From: Mactra quadrangularis
Taxonomy: Eukaryota; Mollusca; Bivalvia; Venerida; Mactridae
Direction of reading: 5' to 3'
NCBI GenBank assembly: GCA_025267735.1
Contig: CM046307.1
Location: 54,307,395-54,371,394 of the forward strand
DNA length: 64,000 nt
The notes beneath the pieces are model-generated. The model saw nothing but the letters and a program-made list of their open reading frames with translations, was not told the DNA's origin and made no database searches. Below are positions 14,301-29,300 of the stretch, piece after piece. Every line of letters begins with the position of its first letter. The stretch's first letter is position 1. Position numbers and translations under genes: made by a program.

Positions 14301-17300
14301 AAAATAAACAAACCAAAAACAACTATGAGCAATACATCTATTAACTATACATTGATTGATAATAATCAGCAGATATTTTATTTGTCCGAGTATTTACTCT
14401 AAAATCAAAGGTTTGGCATAATGAAATTTTTCATGGAGTGCTAGCAGGTACCACTTCAATGCTTAGGGCATATTGACATATTGTTATAAGTCTGTTTGAG
14501 TTCGAAAATGATTTTCAAATATCAACTTGTTTGAGTCGACAGCAACGGAGAGGTTGCTGAAGTTATGAAAGGCTATGATGATATAAAGGCGACTTAAGCA
14601 AGATATAAAATGATAATACAAAACTGGCAGCAGTCTAGGCTCTCCCGCGTTGCTTTCATTTTCTACAAAGTCAATACGAATGATTTGTTCTGTGTTTGTT
14701 CATACTTAATACAACAATGATGTATTCAATATTTTTAATAAAATGTCCATTAACAGCCAGCTGAGTAAAAGAACATGAAAAATCAAATGTTTTTTTTTCA
14801 TTTTTTTCTCATATTTGATTCAGGTTATTTAAAACTAGGGCATTCATATATTGTCCTGTTTGACTATAACCTCAACTCAGATCAAATGTTATAAAAGTAC
14901 AATTCGTTCAAGATTTGTTTCATGAACATTGTTTTACTTAACAACTTTTCTAACTCCACAGTTATTTTTCATGTAATATTTCTACGATGCACCGTTGCAC
15001 GAAAAAACAATATTTTACATTTACTGCCTGATATATTTAACAAGTTGACAACCATCGTAAATCTATTTGAGTGTACTTCATGCACTTGCAATAGATTTTA
15101 AGTCAAGGTGTGATGTCTGCAACATCGAATTTTAATAGTGTGTGTGTCCACCTTGTGCCAACAGCATGCTCTCTTTCTTCTACTGACTTCCTCGCCACAA
15201 CCATAGCTGTGGGTTTTAAAGTGAAGTGTTTTCTTAAACCAAGCTATACTTACACACTAGATATGCATAGTTTTGTATGTATTCTACTCGTTGGTAGCAA
15301 TTGCCATGCAAAAAACATTAAATTCACGTGCTTCATGGACCTAGCAAACAACGTGCTTCATAATCAACTTTACACGCAATTTCTGTGCAGCTTACAGTGA
15401 TTTGAAAGTTTTCTATGTTAAAATTTATTACGACTTAACCTATGGAAATAGTAGGTGTTTTAAAAATTTGGAGTTAGAAAAGTTGTTAGATAATTTGTCT
15501 ATAACCAATATTTTTCCTATCGACTTGGAAACAGTAAATAGCAAGTGTGACTTGTAATGGCGGAAACTAAATTTTGAGGAAAACCAAAAAGTCAAAATAG
15601 CATATTACATGATTGTATTCAGTCTAGTAAATGTTCCAATTTGCAACCATTGAAAGTTTAGATGATACCTTTTTGCTTTATCTAAACTGAGCCGAACTCC
15701 CATTGACCAAGCATACTGAATCCGTGTACTCATATACAAACAACATCAAACATGTAGTATCTAAACGTCCATTGTTTGGAGTAAAGATTATGACTTGTAC
15801 TACCTTGGGATATTTTAATGCATACAATATTACAAAGAAGCAGACCATAAATGAAACCCATGTTTATGCCTGCAACAAACCTCGGAGATAATTATGCTAT
15901 GTTTGGTGATACACAAAGATACGTACCCCTCCTGTTAATGTAAGATCTGCCTTTCTACCTATAAGAAGTTTAACAATATCATCTTTAGCATAAGATGCAG
16001 CATAATGTAATGCTGTTCTACCATCCTGAAACATATTATACAAGTTTATACAATCATACAGGGATGTGGAAATCATGTGTCCGACTTGTCGACTCGTACA
16101 TTTATGTATGTGAACAAAGAACTATTTTATCCCACTTGTCCGAGGACAAGTAATATTTTTTAGCTGTAAGCATACTAACATAGCAATACTTTATAATGTA
16201 GATGTTTCAATGTTTCAATCATACTACACAGTGACCTATTTTTATCAACTATTATTATTACTGATAGAATGCATTTTATATCATAGTTCTCAATATTTCT
16301 TTTTGAGTATTGTACTTAGGACAAGTGGCTTTTGAGTCCAGGCAAATTGATTTTCAAATTTGACTTGTCAAAGGACAAATGGGAAAACGTGAAATTCAAC
16401 ACCTCTGTTAAACATAATTATATATGCAGCAACAATCCGCAGTTAGGACCAGATTAGATACTGCGATTTTTTGAAGATGTTGAAGTCCAATGTGCTACAA
16501 TATACATGTGTAAAGTAAAAGGACCCAAACGGTTTATCAGGTAATTCACCATTTTATGTAGTAGTTAACGTTGAAAGTTTTAAATAGCACAACACTCAGT
16601 ATATTTAACTCTAATTATCTTCGATCACTTATTGTATAAGTGACCTATGATTTATATACATCATTAATCACTTGTTGTCACACATATAAGACAAGAATGT
16701 AAACATTTCAAGTACAAAATACAAGTCTGTCGGCGTTCTGTCTCAGAAATACGGGACATTATTTCCTGGAACTATAACCCATGAGGCCAATCACATCTAA
16801 ATTCAATGAATTTAATTTCAAAGACCCTTACAATGCAATACATATGCACGAGTATAAACAAACTTGTGAGTCTTTGAAATGAGTTTTTAATCGATCTGAT
16901 GATATATTGAATAGATGTCGGTTCTAAGGCCTAAAATCTTTAGATTTTTCTCATTAATGAAGTAATTATCAACAATGACTTTGACTCAACTTAGGTCTAT
17001 TTGTCTTCGTTGTACATTGGGCAATTTTAATTAAGTACAAAATCTGTTTTTTGTTATTTTTATAAAAAGATAGTAGACCAAGGTTCGATTCAAGATGAAA
17101 ATCATCTATTCAGAATCAATTGGTTCCAGGAGGCACTCAGTGAAAGCCAATAAACAAATAAACGATTTTGATTTAAAATTTTAAGTGAATATTTACTAAT
17201 CGACCATAGCTCCGTGTAAACGTGAGTAACATAGCTTTATTGACATTGTGTTAAAGGACTCATGTGAAAGGATGAAATTCCTGTTCAAAGAAAATAAAAT

Positions 17301-20300
17301 TTAAAAACAGGAGTGGCATTGTCTAAAACAATAAGGCAAAGCATTGAATCAACAGTTGACGTAAAAATGGGTATGCTACTAAGCAACAAAATTAACAATG
17401 AAAGTAAACCGACAAAACTCCATTTTGAAATAATGTTATAGATGTTTGGGCCGAGGTACGTTTTAAAATCGTATACAATGTATAATATTTTAACATTGTT
17501 GTTTCCCAATATTTAGGAGTGGACCGTAGCAAATCTTCATTTCAATCCGCCGCGGACGATTACATTTGGCCGAGCATGCGCAGTGAAGGGGATAATTACT
17601 ACTCTAATTGAAGTAGTTCGCTTTACCCATTGACACGCAGACGATGCAGTTCGTGCATCTGAAGTATATAGTAATCCGTTTAGTAGTCCAATGATCGATG
17701 TATGTAAGAAACAATTATCTTGCATCGTTTGTTGTATTATTCAGTGTTTATGTATTCCATATTTCATAAAAAATCTATGTCTGACAGCGCTGTTAGCGCT
17801 TTGATAAAGTATGACAATAATTGGGAGCACTTTCATTAGTAAAATGTATTTCTGTTTTGTTTCTAATGAGCCTATCAGCAACCATGAAGATGATTTCGTA
17901 ACCTGCCCGAGCCCGCACACACCAAGATAAAATAATCCCACTGCATGACCACGCCCACAACGCAATGTTGATAACAACATTGACTCTAGAACATTAAGTA
18001 ACAGTGGACACCATGGCGATAGTTAAACAGTAACCGCCAATGCTATATCTCTTTTTATAAACAAACATAGTAAAAATCATTACAGGATTTTATTATGAAT
18101 GAAGGATTCCGATTTGACGTTATTCGGTGCGAATATTCTTATCTCACCGGATATTAATTATCACGCCCCCTATTTTTTGTGAGAATCGTTATCCTGAAAA
18201 TATTCAAAGCCTTTGCTGAAGAAATATGGCGTTAAATCACCAATATTGATTTCTTCAAACATCCATGGCTTAATCAAACATTCTCCGTTGTCACCACGGT
18301 ACTATTACACTGATAATCATCAAATACTTCGACATTTTGTAACAAATTAGGAGTGACAGTTGACAGACAATATTTTTAGCTAATATAAATCATAGACTAG
18401 ATGTAAAGAGCGAGGCTGCTAAAAATTACTTTAATGTGCTGCTTTTTCTACAATGCATGAAATATTCACCCGAGCAGCAAAGACTCTCGATAATTTAACA
18501 ATACAATAATAGAAAAATTACGACAACGATTGGTCGTAAGACGCTTGATAAAATAGATCCCAGATAATTATAATGCAGTGTACATTTTCACCAAAAAAAA
18601 TTATGATAAAAGTTATCGTAAGTTAGTTTCATACATTTTGCAGCTTGACATCGTAAGATTTTTTGTGAAAAGCGCCACTCTCTTGTATTATCAAAGGTTT
18701 ACAGACCGATGTTCGTCATTATTGCTGAAATATGTCTCAAATTTGACTCTTTTGTAAACTTTACACTTGAAGATGGTTTTAGAAAACTGTCATAGAAATA
18801 TGCATCATTATTATTATATACCATATTTGTATAGCGCTCTTTTCATATTGAATATATGTTTACGAGTATAAGCGCTTCACAATCATATGCATAATTATGA
18901 ATAAATGAAATTGGTTAAGAGATGCGAAAATATAAATATTATAATATGAATACACGTACTAATGCAAACCAAGGATTAGTGATCAATTCAGTGATCAAAG
19001 TAAGTAAGAAACTGAGTTTTTAACTTTTTCTTAACAATATTTAGAGTCATGACACACTGAAGTAAGTTCAGAAGGGCATTCCACAGGTTTTGTGCTGCAT
19101 GACTGAAACTATGGTTGCCAAAAGACTGAAAACACTGTTTTCCCATGAAACCAAGTACTCCAAAAAGGAATCATGTAATCATGTCAAACTTTAATCATTG
19201 ACAGATGTAAAGGGTTCTTAACTGCAATTTCTTTTATGACGGTCCTCATCAAGTGATCTGACATTCAAGATATCAAAGAATTTATTCATATTTCTAATTA
19301 ATAGTGCTGATTCAGACATTTCTACCCCATAATTTAGTTCTAGAGCATTTGCCACAATGTCAATGAAAATCTGAGCTGCAAGATTTACTTTCATGTAAGA
19401 AAATGTATTTAAATCAATGTGTTTTCTTCTCAATTTTGGACATGGGGTGTACATTTTAAACTCACTGTGGTCTTCAAATAATCTTACAATATGCACCCAT
19501 GAGATCTCTCTACCATTTCTACATAATTTTCTTGTTTGTTTGTGGGAATAAGAATTACTGAAACAATTCCTGATCGTTTTCAACAGGTGAGGAACATCAG
19601 ATATAAAAAAATGTTCCTACTCTAATCAAAAGGTTTAATATTGAACTAAACGTCTTTAGTAAACTGTCCTTGGCCGTGGAACTGTGTGGAACTGTAATAG
19701 AGAGTTTTATAAGTATGGGTTATTGGCAGAAATACCTACCTTAGCTTTATCATTTAAATTAACACCAAGATCTATGAGTCTTTCTACAATAACTAGTTTA
19801 TTCTCCTTCACTGCTATCATCAACGGTGTCAAACCATTATCCTGTAAAATAAGAAAAAAATGTTACCATGGATATCAATCTGATTAAAACTCAATTTAGA
19901 TTAGCAGTAGTTCAGTGATCGGACTCGTGCTTTCGCATCGAAAGGTCCCGAATTCTATCCTCAATTGGGCACTGCTAGTTAACTTGAGCAAGAAATTAAT
20001 AAACGGTTGTTCCATTCCTCCCAAGTGTAAATGGTTAATGTGAGGGAACGCCCGCCTGAATGTGATTTCAATGATTAGAGGTCATCGTACAAGATTGTAA
20101 AGTCGGCCGAACATGTTTATGGAAGCAGACTTTAAAACACACTTTAACTTTGATTTTTAAATTTATTTAACACCCTTCCTATACAGTAAATACACATGCA
20201 CTTAAAATGTATAAATTTAGACGTAAATCACTGAACAGAATTTAAAACAAAGTTCTAATTTAGATTTATTGTAACACAAAACGTTACAAATAAGTCAAAT

Positions 20301-23300
20301 AAACTATCTAGCACACTTGTAAGTAACAAAACAAAAAGCATTTATGATAAAGATTTTATCAACAAAATGGCGAGTTAGATTTTTATGGATCTTGAGCCAA
20401 GCTAAGTATCTAAGAAAGCAATACTAATTTCGTAATCACTGCCATGTCCGCTCGTGATCATGGCATGTCATTGTCTCCCCATAAAGACTGACAATAAAAC
20501 TGACGCTCCCGATTTATATTATAAAAGGGCGTTGGCTAAAGTATTCAAATGTTTTTGTTGGGTAAACGCCGTAGCAACACATTGTATAAATTATATCACG
20601 GTTGTCAGCCAATCATCTCGCCGCTCTCCGAAAGACTATATCTCTTAATTTACATGTAACCAGTAACATAGGCGCATACTGTCTCTCGAGAATGACAACA
20701 GTCTTACATGATTCGTAATTGTCATTTGTGTGCTATCGACTGAGCAAGTCGGTGGGCGTTTAAAAAATAAGTAAGACTCACAAGCTAGCATTAGGAAGTA
20801 TGCAGACGAAAAACTCCGAGTATAAACAGACAACCAGGAAACAAAATTTCTAAATTGATCAGTTGCTATGAGTTGAAGAAATCATTTTGAATAAATTGAT
20901 GCACCAATGACGTAATTCCACAGTATTGTTTCGCTATGGTGTATATTTGCACTAAGATACAAATACTCAACTATATAAACATTGCAAAGAACAAATCTAC
21001 TCAAGTAGGAGTATTTGTTCACAATGCTCCATTGACAAAAACACTTGTTTAATATTACATGCTCTTAAAATTTTATATTATCATAATTATTTGCTCAGTG
21101 TTCAATCATCGTTTATATTATTCAATAAACAATATGTTTCCATGTCATTAATATTAAATATTAATCTCGATCATACATAGAGAGTTTGTATGCATAATTG
21201 CCTTTCTAAACAATATCATATAGAAGTTGTTATTCAGGCATATGCACATTATACTGTTGTTTAACCATTTTCGCATTTGATTATTTCTATTTTTGGTTGT
21301 TTCTTTAAAGTATTCACGTTTAATTGTATAGCGCTGTTAATACTTTTAGCATACACATTTGTAATTTTTACATGGGGTTTCCCTATGTTTAGTAGTGGAC
21401 TGTGGCAAATCCACACCAAAATTTGTCGCGGACGATTACATTCGGTTGTGCGCGCGCAAATAAAGGGATAATTGCCACTGCAATTAATATAGTCCGCATT
21501 AACAAGCAGACGACAAGAAGCACGTGTATATCTTATCTAGTTTATGTAAGATAAAGGTCCATTGTATGGCTTCCATGAGTTGCATACAGCCATATACTCT
21601 ACCAAAACCCCATGTCTGACAGCGCTATCGGCGCTTTGATATACATTTGTATTTGCATATGTAAGCGGAGTGGTCAAGTGATAGAACGCACACAAATGAT
21701 AGATAGGTCCCGGGTTTGAACCCCAACTAGAAGCACTGCTAATTCTTTGAGCAAGAAATTTTACATACAGTTGTTCCACTCCACCCAAGTCTAAACGGGT
21801 ACGAGAAGGGATCACCTGCGTAAAGGTGATTTCAATAGTTAGAGGTTATCGTACTAAATTATAAAGTCGGCTGAACATGTATATGGAACCATACATTTAC
21901 TAAATAGCGATTAACGCCGTATAGCATCACATTGAATAGGTCATATCACGGCAGTCAATCAACCTACTCGCTGTTCCTGGAAATGCTTAAACTCTGGATA
22001 TAGCAAGGTTGACTATTATAACCTTTACAATGTGTTGCAGGCGGAGTTAAACCCAACTAAAACAAAAACACCTATAACAGAGCGATCTACAAACAAGAAA
22101 AGTGATTGTTATAAACCAGCTTTTGTTTGAAATAATATCCTTTCATTTTCTTTAAAATGGAAAGTGGGGCAAAGTCGCAAAGTTGAGCAAATACATACCC
22201 AACATGTATGCCGAAGAAACACCCACATTTAAAATGAATTTCTAAAAAAATTCAAATCATCATTGTTTTTATTGAGCTCCCATTTAAATGTAACACAGTT
22301 TAATCATTTCAAAAAGTGTGAAGTAGCTTTCTAAGTCATTGAGCTTTGTTTGAATAGACCATATGGATTTATACTTCAAATGTAATCAATTTGCTACAAG
22401 ACCTTTAAGCAAGATAAACTTTCGTAAGTTTGATCGGAGTTTGAGTTTCCATATTGTTTTTAGTTTAATAGAGCAATTACATTATAGATGAACAAAAAAC
22501 CTGCTGGCATGCGGTGTTCGTATATTCTTCGTCGTTCTTTTTATCGCTATCATAAATAGAATATTAATAACAGGACTTAATTATAGATTTTTATTAGAAA
22601 TAAAAAGACATAAAATGTCGACTGAGTGCTTTGAAGGTAAATGACGTTTTGTGGTCGATAGAAATAACTGCAGATTAAAACTAAAGAACTAAATTATTAT
22701 TCACAATAACTAACACATCTTCTTGTATTAAATTTAAGTTTCCATAGAAGTTTCAAAATAAAATATGTTCGTTTTCATTATACTAGAAGCATTTAAAGTC
22801 TCAGACGTATGACACGGTAAAATATTATAGGCCATATTACAGTTATTTATATTTCAAATAAGAGTTTAAAGGTTTTATGGCATTGCAAAGCGTTTCGGCT
22901 CCGTTTTATACGGAACTGAAGTATATTGCAATACATTGCAATACAGCTTTTAACCGTATTGCTACATCCCTAGCAACTGGTAAACTAACACAAGACACGT
23001 GCTCGATCACCTGAACTTGACTTCTAAAATCGCTATAAATCTGATTTAAATACACCCATGAGGTAGTGGCGCTGAGTCGACCTACACTATAGAAAATTAA
23101 ATAATCCTCTAATGGAATAAATTGATTTTAAGTTAGAAAATAGAATAGAATTCATCTGGTGCTCATTTTAATTGTACCTGTGATCTTATTTAATTACTAG
23201 ATTTTGAGGTCACTATGCGCGACAGGCTGACCACCTTAATATTCAATACGACCGACTTGTAATGCAATAGATATTAAAAATGGCACAATGCCTCATTTGA

Positions 23301-26300
23301 GAATACGATTAAAAGTTGATAGACAAGTTTACGACAATGATATTAAAATCAGAATTAAAAACTGAATTATAGATGAACCCTTGTTGATGTTAATATTGAA
23401 ATAATTCAAGTCATAATGTTGAGTGTGTATAAAATTAGTAACAATTTTTGTGTATGGTAGGTTGTATATATAATACTGTTCTGTATCCCTTTGTATCCTA
23501 GATTTTTGTTTTGTTTCAGACCTCAGGTTAGTCATCCCATTTTTTTAAATATATATGAACATGCATTTTGATTCAATTAACATATTATATAGATTTCATA
23601 GATTATAATAATATTTCAAATTAGGATAGAAAAGTGATGTCTTGGTAATGTATCACAGGATCAGAGCAAACACAAATAAAGCCTTGAATGGTTTTCTTAT
23701 GATATTTAGAACTAGGTCAGATTGCAAGCAAACGTCCCTTAAAGGACATATGTTTGACAACAAGTATCTTAACTCCTATGTCAATACCGTTGGTTTAGCG
23801 GAAAACGGTCGTAACTTAATATAAGAAAATAGTGAGTAACGACCGTTTTGCGCTAAACACACGATATGTTTCGGTCTTGTTTAGTAAACTCTGTCCAAGA
23901 CTGGGCAATTTTCTGTCGAGCTCTGTGTTGTACAGTATGATTGTAGTGCAGTATTAAGATGCACATAGAGTTTGAGAGGTCCTGTGTTAGAAACAACACT
24001 ATGGGCACTGCTATTGTCTTTAAGCATAACATTTAGCCCCGATAGCTTTACATCCGGGAGATGTAAGTGGGCAACCAGTAGGTGATTATAATGATTATAT
24101 TGTGACATGTGCTTGCTGTGCATTAACGAATATAAACTTACAAAGAAATATATACAGTAGATACGAATAACCAAATGACCGAAGGTAATAGATGAAAAGT
24201 AGATGAATGGTAATGAGCATAAGACTTAAGCTATAAACTGCATTTATATCCATAGACAAAGCCGCTGTAGATAGAAGTATACATTTATAGGTTATATCAT
24301 GGCGGCCAGTCAACCTACTCACTGATGCTGGAAAAGCTAAATCTCTTGACTTAGCTGTTTACCAGTTACTAGTCAATGACTGACAACTGTCCTACATGAT
24401 AAATAATCAGTGGTAGAAGGGAGAATGTTCATAGAAATTGTATCTTGTGTAAATTGTAACAGTGTATTATATACCAAGAATTTACATTTTTAAGACTTTT
24501 TTGATGATTCTATTACCATTATTATAAAATTGAAAATATTGATCTTTCTTCAAGGAAACAGTTTCTTTTTTAGTAGTAAATATTTAGTTGCCATGGTGAC
24601 CAATTTCAGATGTTAAAATCTTGTATTTTAAAAGAAAATCCTTTTGCAATTGAATTAAAAAATGTGTAAGAGTTTAAGGGCAGAACTTATAAACAAAAGT
24701 GGAAAACAAAAAAATTCTATTTTATCATTTTTACCAAAATCATTGGCAAAAATGCATGGTTAGTGAACCTAGGAGAACACAGAACAAATACACACGGAAA
24801 CAAACCTCAGTATCTTTATACTCCTCGTTGTTTTCATCCAGAAATACATATCCTTCAAACATTCTGAATGTCTCATACAAAATGTACGTCCAAACTTTTA
24901 TATAATAATTTCACACCATTCTTGTATCATATCTCAGACCGATTGGAATTTCATAACACATTTTAAAACATTGATATTATGTATTTAAGATTTAAATTCT
25001 ACCAGACACGCAGTCTAAATCAAATTCATTCGGTCAATTAAGTTAACAAAGGTTTCCAAGCAAAACATTATGAGTGATTAGAATTTTTACATAAGCTCCT
25101 TAATTAATAATGTGAAAATATTGATTTTTGTAAAATTGATTTTAAAAACTAAACATTAGCCATTCCAAAAAGACGAATCCGCTTACGCCATCATAAACAA
25201 ACAATCATGTTCCAATTAATTTTCAATATTCAATTATTCAGAGTTTACTGCCCACTGCTTGTTCTGTCTTATAATATAAGGAATTTCAATCAGTCATTTT
25301 TAAACAACTTTTAACGGTGTAACTCAAGTTTTATTGAAATTTTTCAATCAAGTATATTTGAACAACAATCATCAACTTATTCGCCATTGTCACGTGGTCG
25401 TGCATGAGTGAATCTTTTCATAAATGGAATATATTACCAACAGAATTAGTAATTATTAATTTTTAAATAATCTCGTAATTTTAAGGTAGTATTCCCCTAA
25501 TGCATTGGACATGACGTCGAAGTATATCGTTCATTTGTGTATTGAAATAAGTCTATGTTAAGGTAGAAAGTCCGGCCTGCATTAAACAAATTGAGTATGT
25601 TCGTATCGTAAGGTTATGGAAACATAAAAAAATTTATACTGACGCAAGTATATATGACGTTACCATGACGTCATCAATATGACATGCTTGTGATTATTTT
25701 CTAGGGCTGCGGCGAGTATCCGAGTACTCGGAGAGTACGTCTGATAGTAATGTTTGGAGTACATGGTTTCCCATAAAGTAAAAGCTTCAGTAATTTTCCC
25801 CTTATTTTGTTATTACATGAATTCCTGTATGCTTTTCCATTAACATATGATTCGTGGTTCGATTCGTGAATCGCTACACATCAATCGTGGTTAGGATCGG
25901 ATCGCCACTTGCTCAACGATCTACAGCCCTATTATTTTCACGTCGTTAGTGTGGCTCCAAGAAATCGTTTGATTTGATGTCACCATTCTGTTTTAATTGA
26001 AAAAAATATGTCAACATTGTGTTCTACTGTTCATATTTCGTATGTGAGTTAACATATTGTTAGGGCTATACAACCATGAAATCAGTCCACGACAATTAGG
26101 GGTTGTCCTGCTTCCCGGGACATTCACTTTTTGGTTCGGACAACTAATAATTTTTATTGGGCAACCAAAATCTACAAACAAGATATAGCACGCATGTACT
26201 TGCTTTTAAAATGACCTGCCTGACAACCACTTTCATGTACGAATTTCGTCGACTGTGAATTGAATATATACTTTGTAGTTTTTTTGTTGTTGTTTTTTTT

Positions 26301-29300
26301 GTTGTTGTTTTTTTTTTATAAATGCTGAGCTATCCTGTTCTATCCAATTCTGTACTATCTGTTTTATTTATTTTATTTGTGTTGCAAAGTCAATATAGAG
26401 CATTTACTCAAACCCTGAAAATTTTCGTTTTTACGATAAAATAGAAGACATGCACGATCTAACACGTAATACATTACGGTATAATTTTACCTTAATTCTG
26501 GGACATATCTCATGTATGGTTAGTTTATGTCTGCCTCTTAAAAACATGGTAAAATCGTACAGGCCCGTAGAAACAGGGGGGCTAGGGGGGGGGGCTTACC
26601 CCCCCCCAATATTTTCAGCAGTTATAGTGATTGAGGATCTTTATTTAATCTGTCACACTAAATTGATTGATTGATACATGTATGCTTTTTCGGCAAAATC
26701 AATTTTGCACTTTTATGGAACAAGATGCTTAAATGCAGTGAAAAACTGAACTTAAGAATTAGTGGAAATCTACTGTAACATTAGGAAACGTTTTCTTTTT
26801 CTTAAAATAAATCTCAACAAGTTAGCCCCCGCAATCTGAAAATGCTTTCTACGTGCTTGCCGTATATACATGTAGAATCACAGTAGCATTATGTTACATG
26901 TGATGCCATTTTTTTCGAACCACAGGAGGTAATAAATAAAGTTATAGTAATGGATTGACACAAAAACCCGGATGTAAAATATTGGCAAAACATAATTGAA
27001 AAGTTCTACGCAAATAGAATAATACGTGTAAATGTGTAACAATGATTCGTGGTCTTTTTGATTTTTACTGAAACTATTACTATATATATATTTATTTATA
27101 TTTCATAACATTGACATGGTACATGTATGGTGAGCAAAATGATGGTACAATATAAAGATAAATAAAGATTCATGCATAAAATATTACTTAATATATATAA
27201 ACAGTCTATAAATTTGCATGTACTGTAAGATGAGAATGATTAAAACAGGTATTTATTGTTGATAGGCAAATTTTAACTAATATTAGAAGTATTATTGCAC
27301 TTGATTGCATTGTTTAAGACCATATCGAATACATTGAAATATAGGGATGGCTAAAAAAGGAATTTAATCCTTATTTCCATTGTGGTCCCTCTTATTAATA
27401 AAGTTGATGAATACACCAGAATTCACCAGCATGAATATTGCATTATATAGATATATCACAGATAAATATGACACTTTCACAGTAGGTACACAAAAAGACA
27501 AATATCAAAATAATAATAATAATAATAATTAGATAAAGAAGTAAGAGCTTAATACATAAATATATATATAAAAATTGCTACTATGTGGCAATATGGTCCA
27601 ACAAGTGATGATGTACTTGTTGATGGTTGTTGACGTAAAATGAACCATATCCTTGATCTTCTAGGATTTATAAATAAATTTTGTAAACATTGTATGTTTC
27701 TGGATTTCTAATTTTGAACTCAAACTTTTTTTGGGGGGACACATAAGTCCGAAATATTATCATACAGTTTCAAAGAATTTAATTCTTATGAAAACAAATG
27801 TTATTGTTCAGTACTATTCATTCCCATATCATGGTGGTACATGTGTATAAGCACGAAATATAACACTTTAAACAATACTAATTAAAAAAAACAACACTGT
27901 ATATTAAATGATTACGGAGCCCCTAAAGTGGCATTTTGAAACACTTTCTTTATTTTCATAACTATTTCGTTTAAACGTAATATCATTTCGTTTAATCGAA
28001 ATAATATTTCGAATAATAATAAAGTATTTCAAACTGTCACTTTAGGGGCTCCGTAAATGAGAATAGTGACTGATATGTATGAGGAACTCATCTATGATCA
28101 GTGTAGTACAAGTATCTAACCGATAAGCAGATAGCTGTATTGTTACACTTGACCTTTGATTCAAAACTGTGCTTTATTTCTTAGACATGATATGATGTTT
28201 AAGACGTCTAAAAGAGTGTAAACTTTCAAAGTAATTATTTAGTTATGTTTTTTATTATGGTTTGTGGCTTAAAACTATAAATGATACAAGTGTCTTGTTG
28301 TCTATAGATACGTCGTTACTTAGTTACGACAAAAATAACATCAAAAGCTCCCGGGGATGGCTTCCAATTGAGGATAGTTTCGTAGCATGAGAATTATCTA
28401 TTTCAGAAGTTTAATTAACGTGCAAACTGGTTTTATCCTGTTCGTGACATCGCTCTATTAAATTGATCAAAGTAGCGAATCCTGCTTGATCATTACATCC
28501 GGTCTGACGCTATCCGAATATATAGCTAGTTATTACTTCCATTTTACACTATAATTCGAAAGTCGTGTTACTTGATATAAGTCTTGCTTGATTCATCGAC
28601 TTTGCTACACCGAGAGCATGGTTCCAATGAATCAAAGTCATCAAAGAATAAATAATACTATAAAAGGACAATTTCCGTTTTACGCAATGTCAGGTTGAAT
28701 CAGAAATTGATTTAGAATTGTCGCTTCACTGGAATCCTGGGACAGATATCGGTCAATTACTGAAAGTTAGTTACCTGGCATTACTCTTATGAACGTCGGT
28801 TTGATGTAGGGGTTTATTTATAAGGTTTGTAGCCATATAGTTAATCAAAATACATATTTGCTCTATGAATAATGCTAGACCAACTTATCCACTACTAAGA
28901 CAACCCAGCTAATAAGAACACTTTTTGAAAGTAAGGTTTGTGGTCTTAATAGAGGGGGTTCTAGTGTAGCAATTTTTAAATATAATAGACTGTGTTAATT
29001 TGATACTTTTGATATTTTAGAATTATCTGCCAGTACTTTATATACATGTATATTAACTTATGACCTTTTATATGATGTAAAATTGTTTTTTGTTTATAAA
29101 TATGTACATATTTAAGTCCTTATTAATAAAATATATGTTCTGTTCTGTTCTGTTTTGTTTTGTTCTGTTCTGTTCTGTTCTGTTATTGTTAGTGTGTTGA
29201 GGAAACAAAGTCCTATCACTTTAAGGCGAATGAACTTAAAGATTATGAGAACTATAAAAAAGTCAGAAAAAGGCATTAAAATCATATGTATTTTAACTAA

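Noticed and set aside
26450..26674. Frame with ETGGLGGGAYPPP
   Set aside because: Low-complexity translation of G and C runs.
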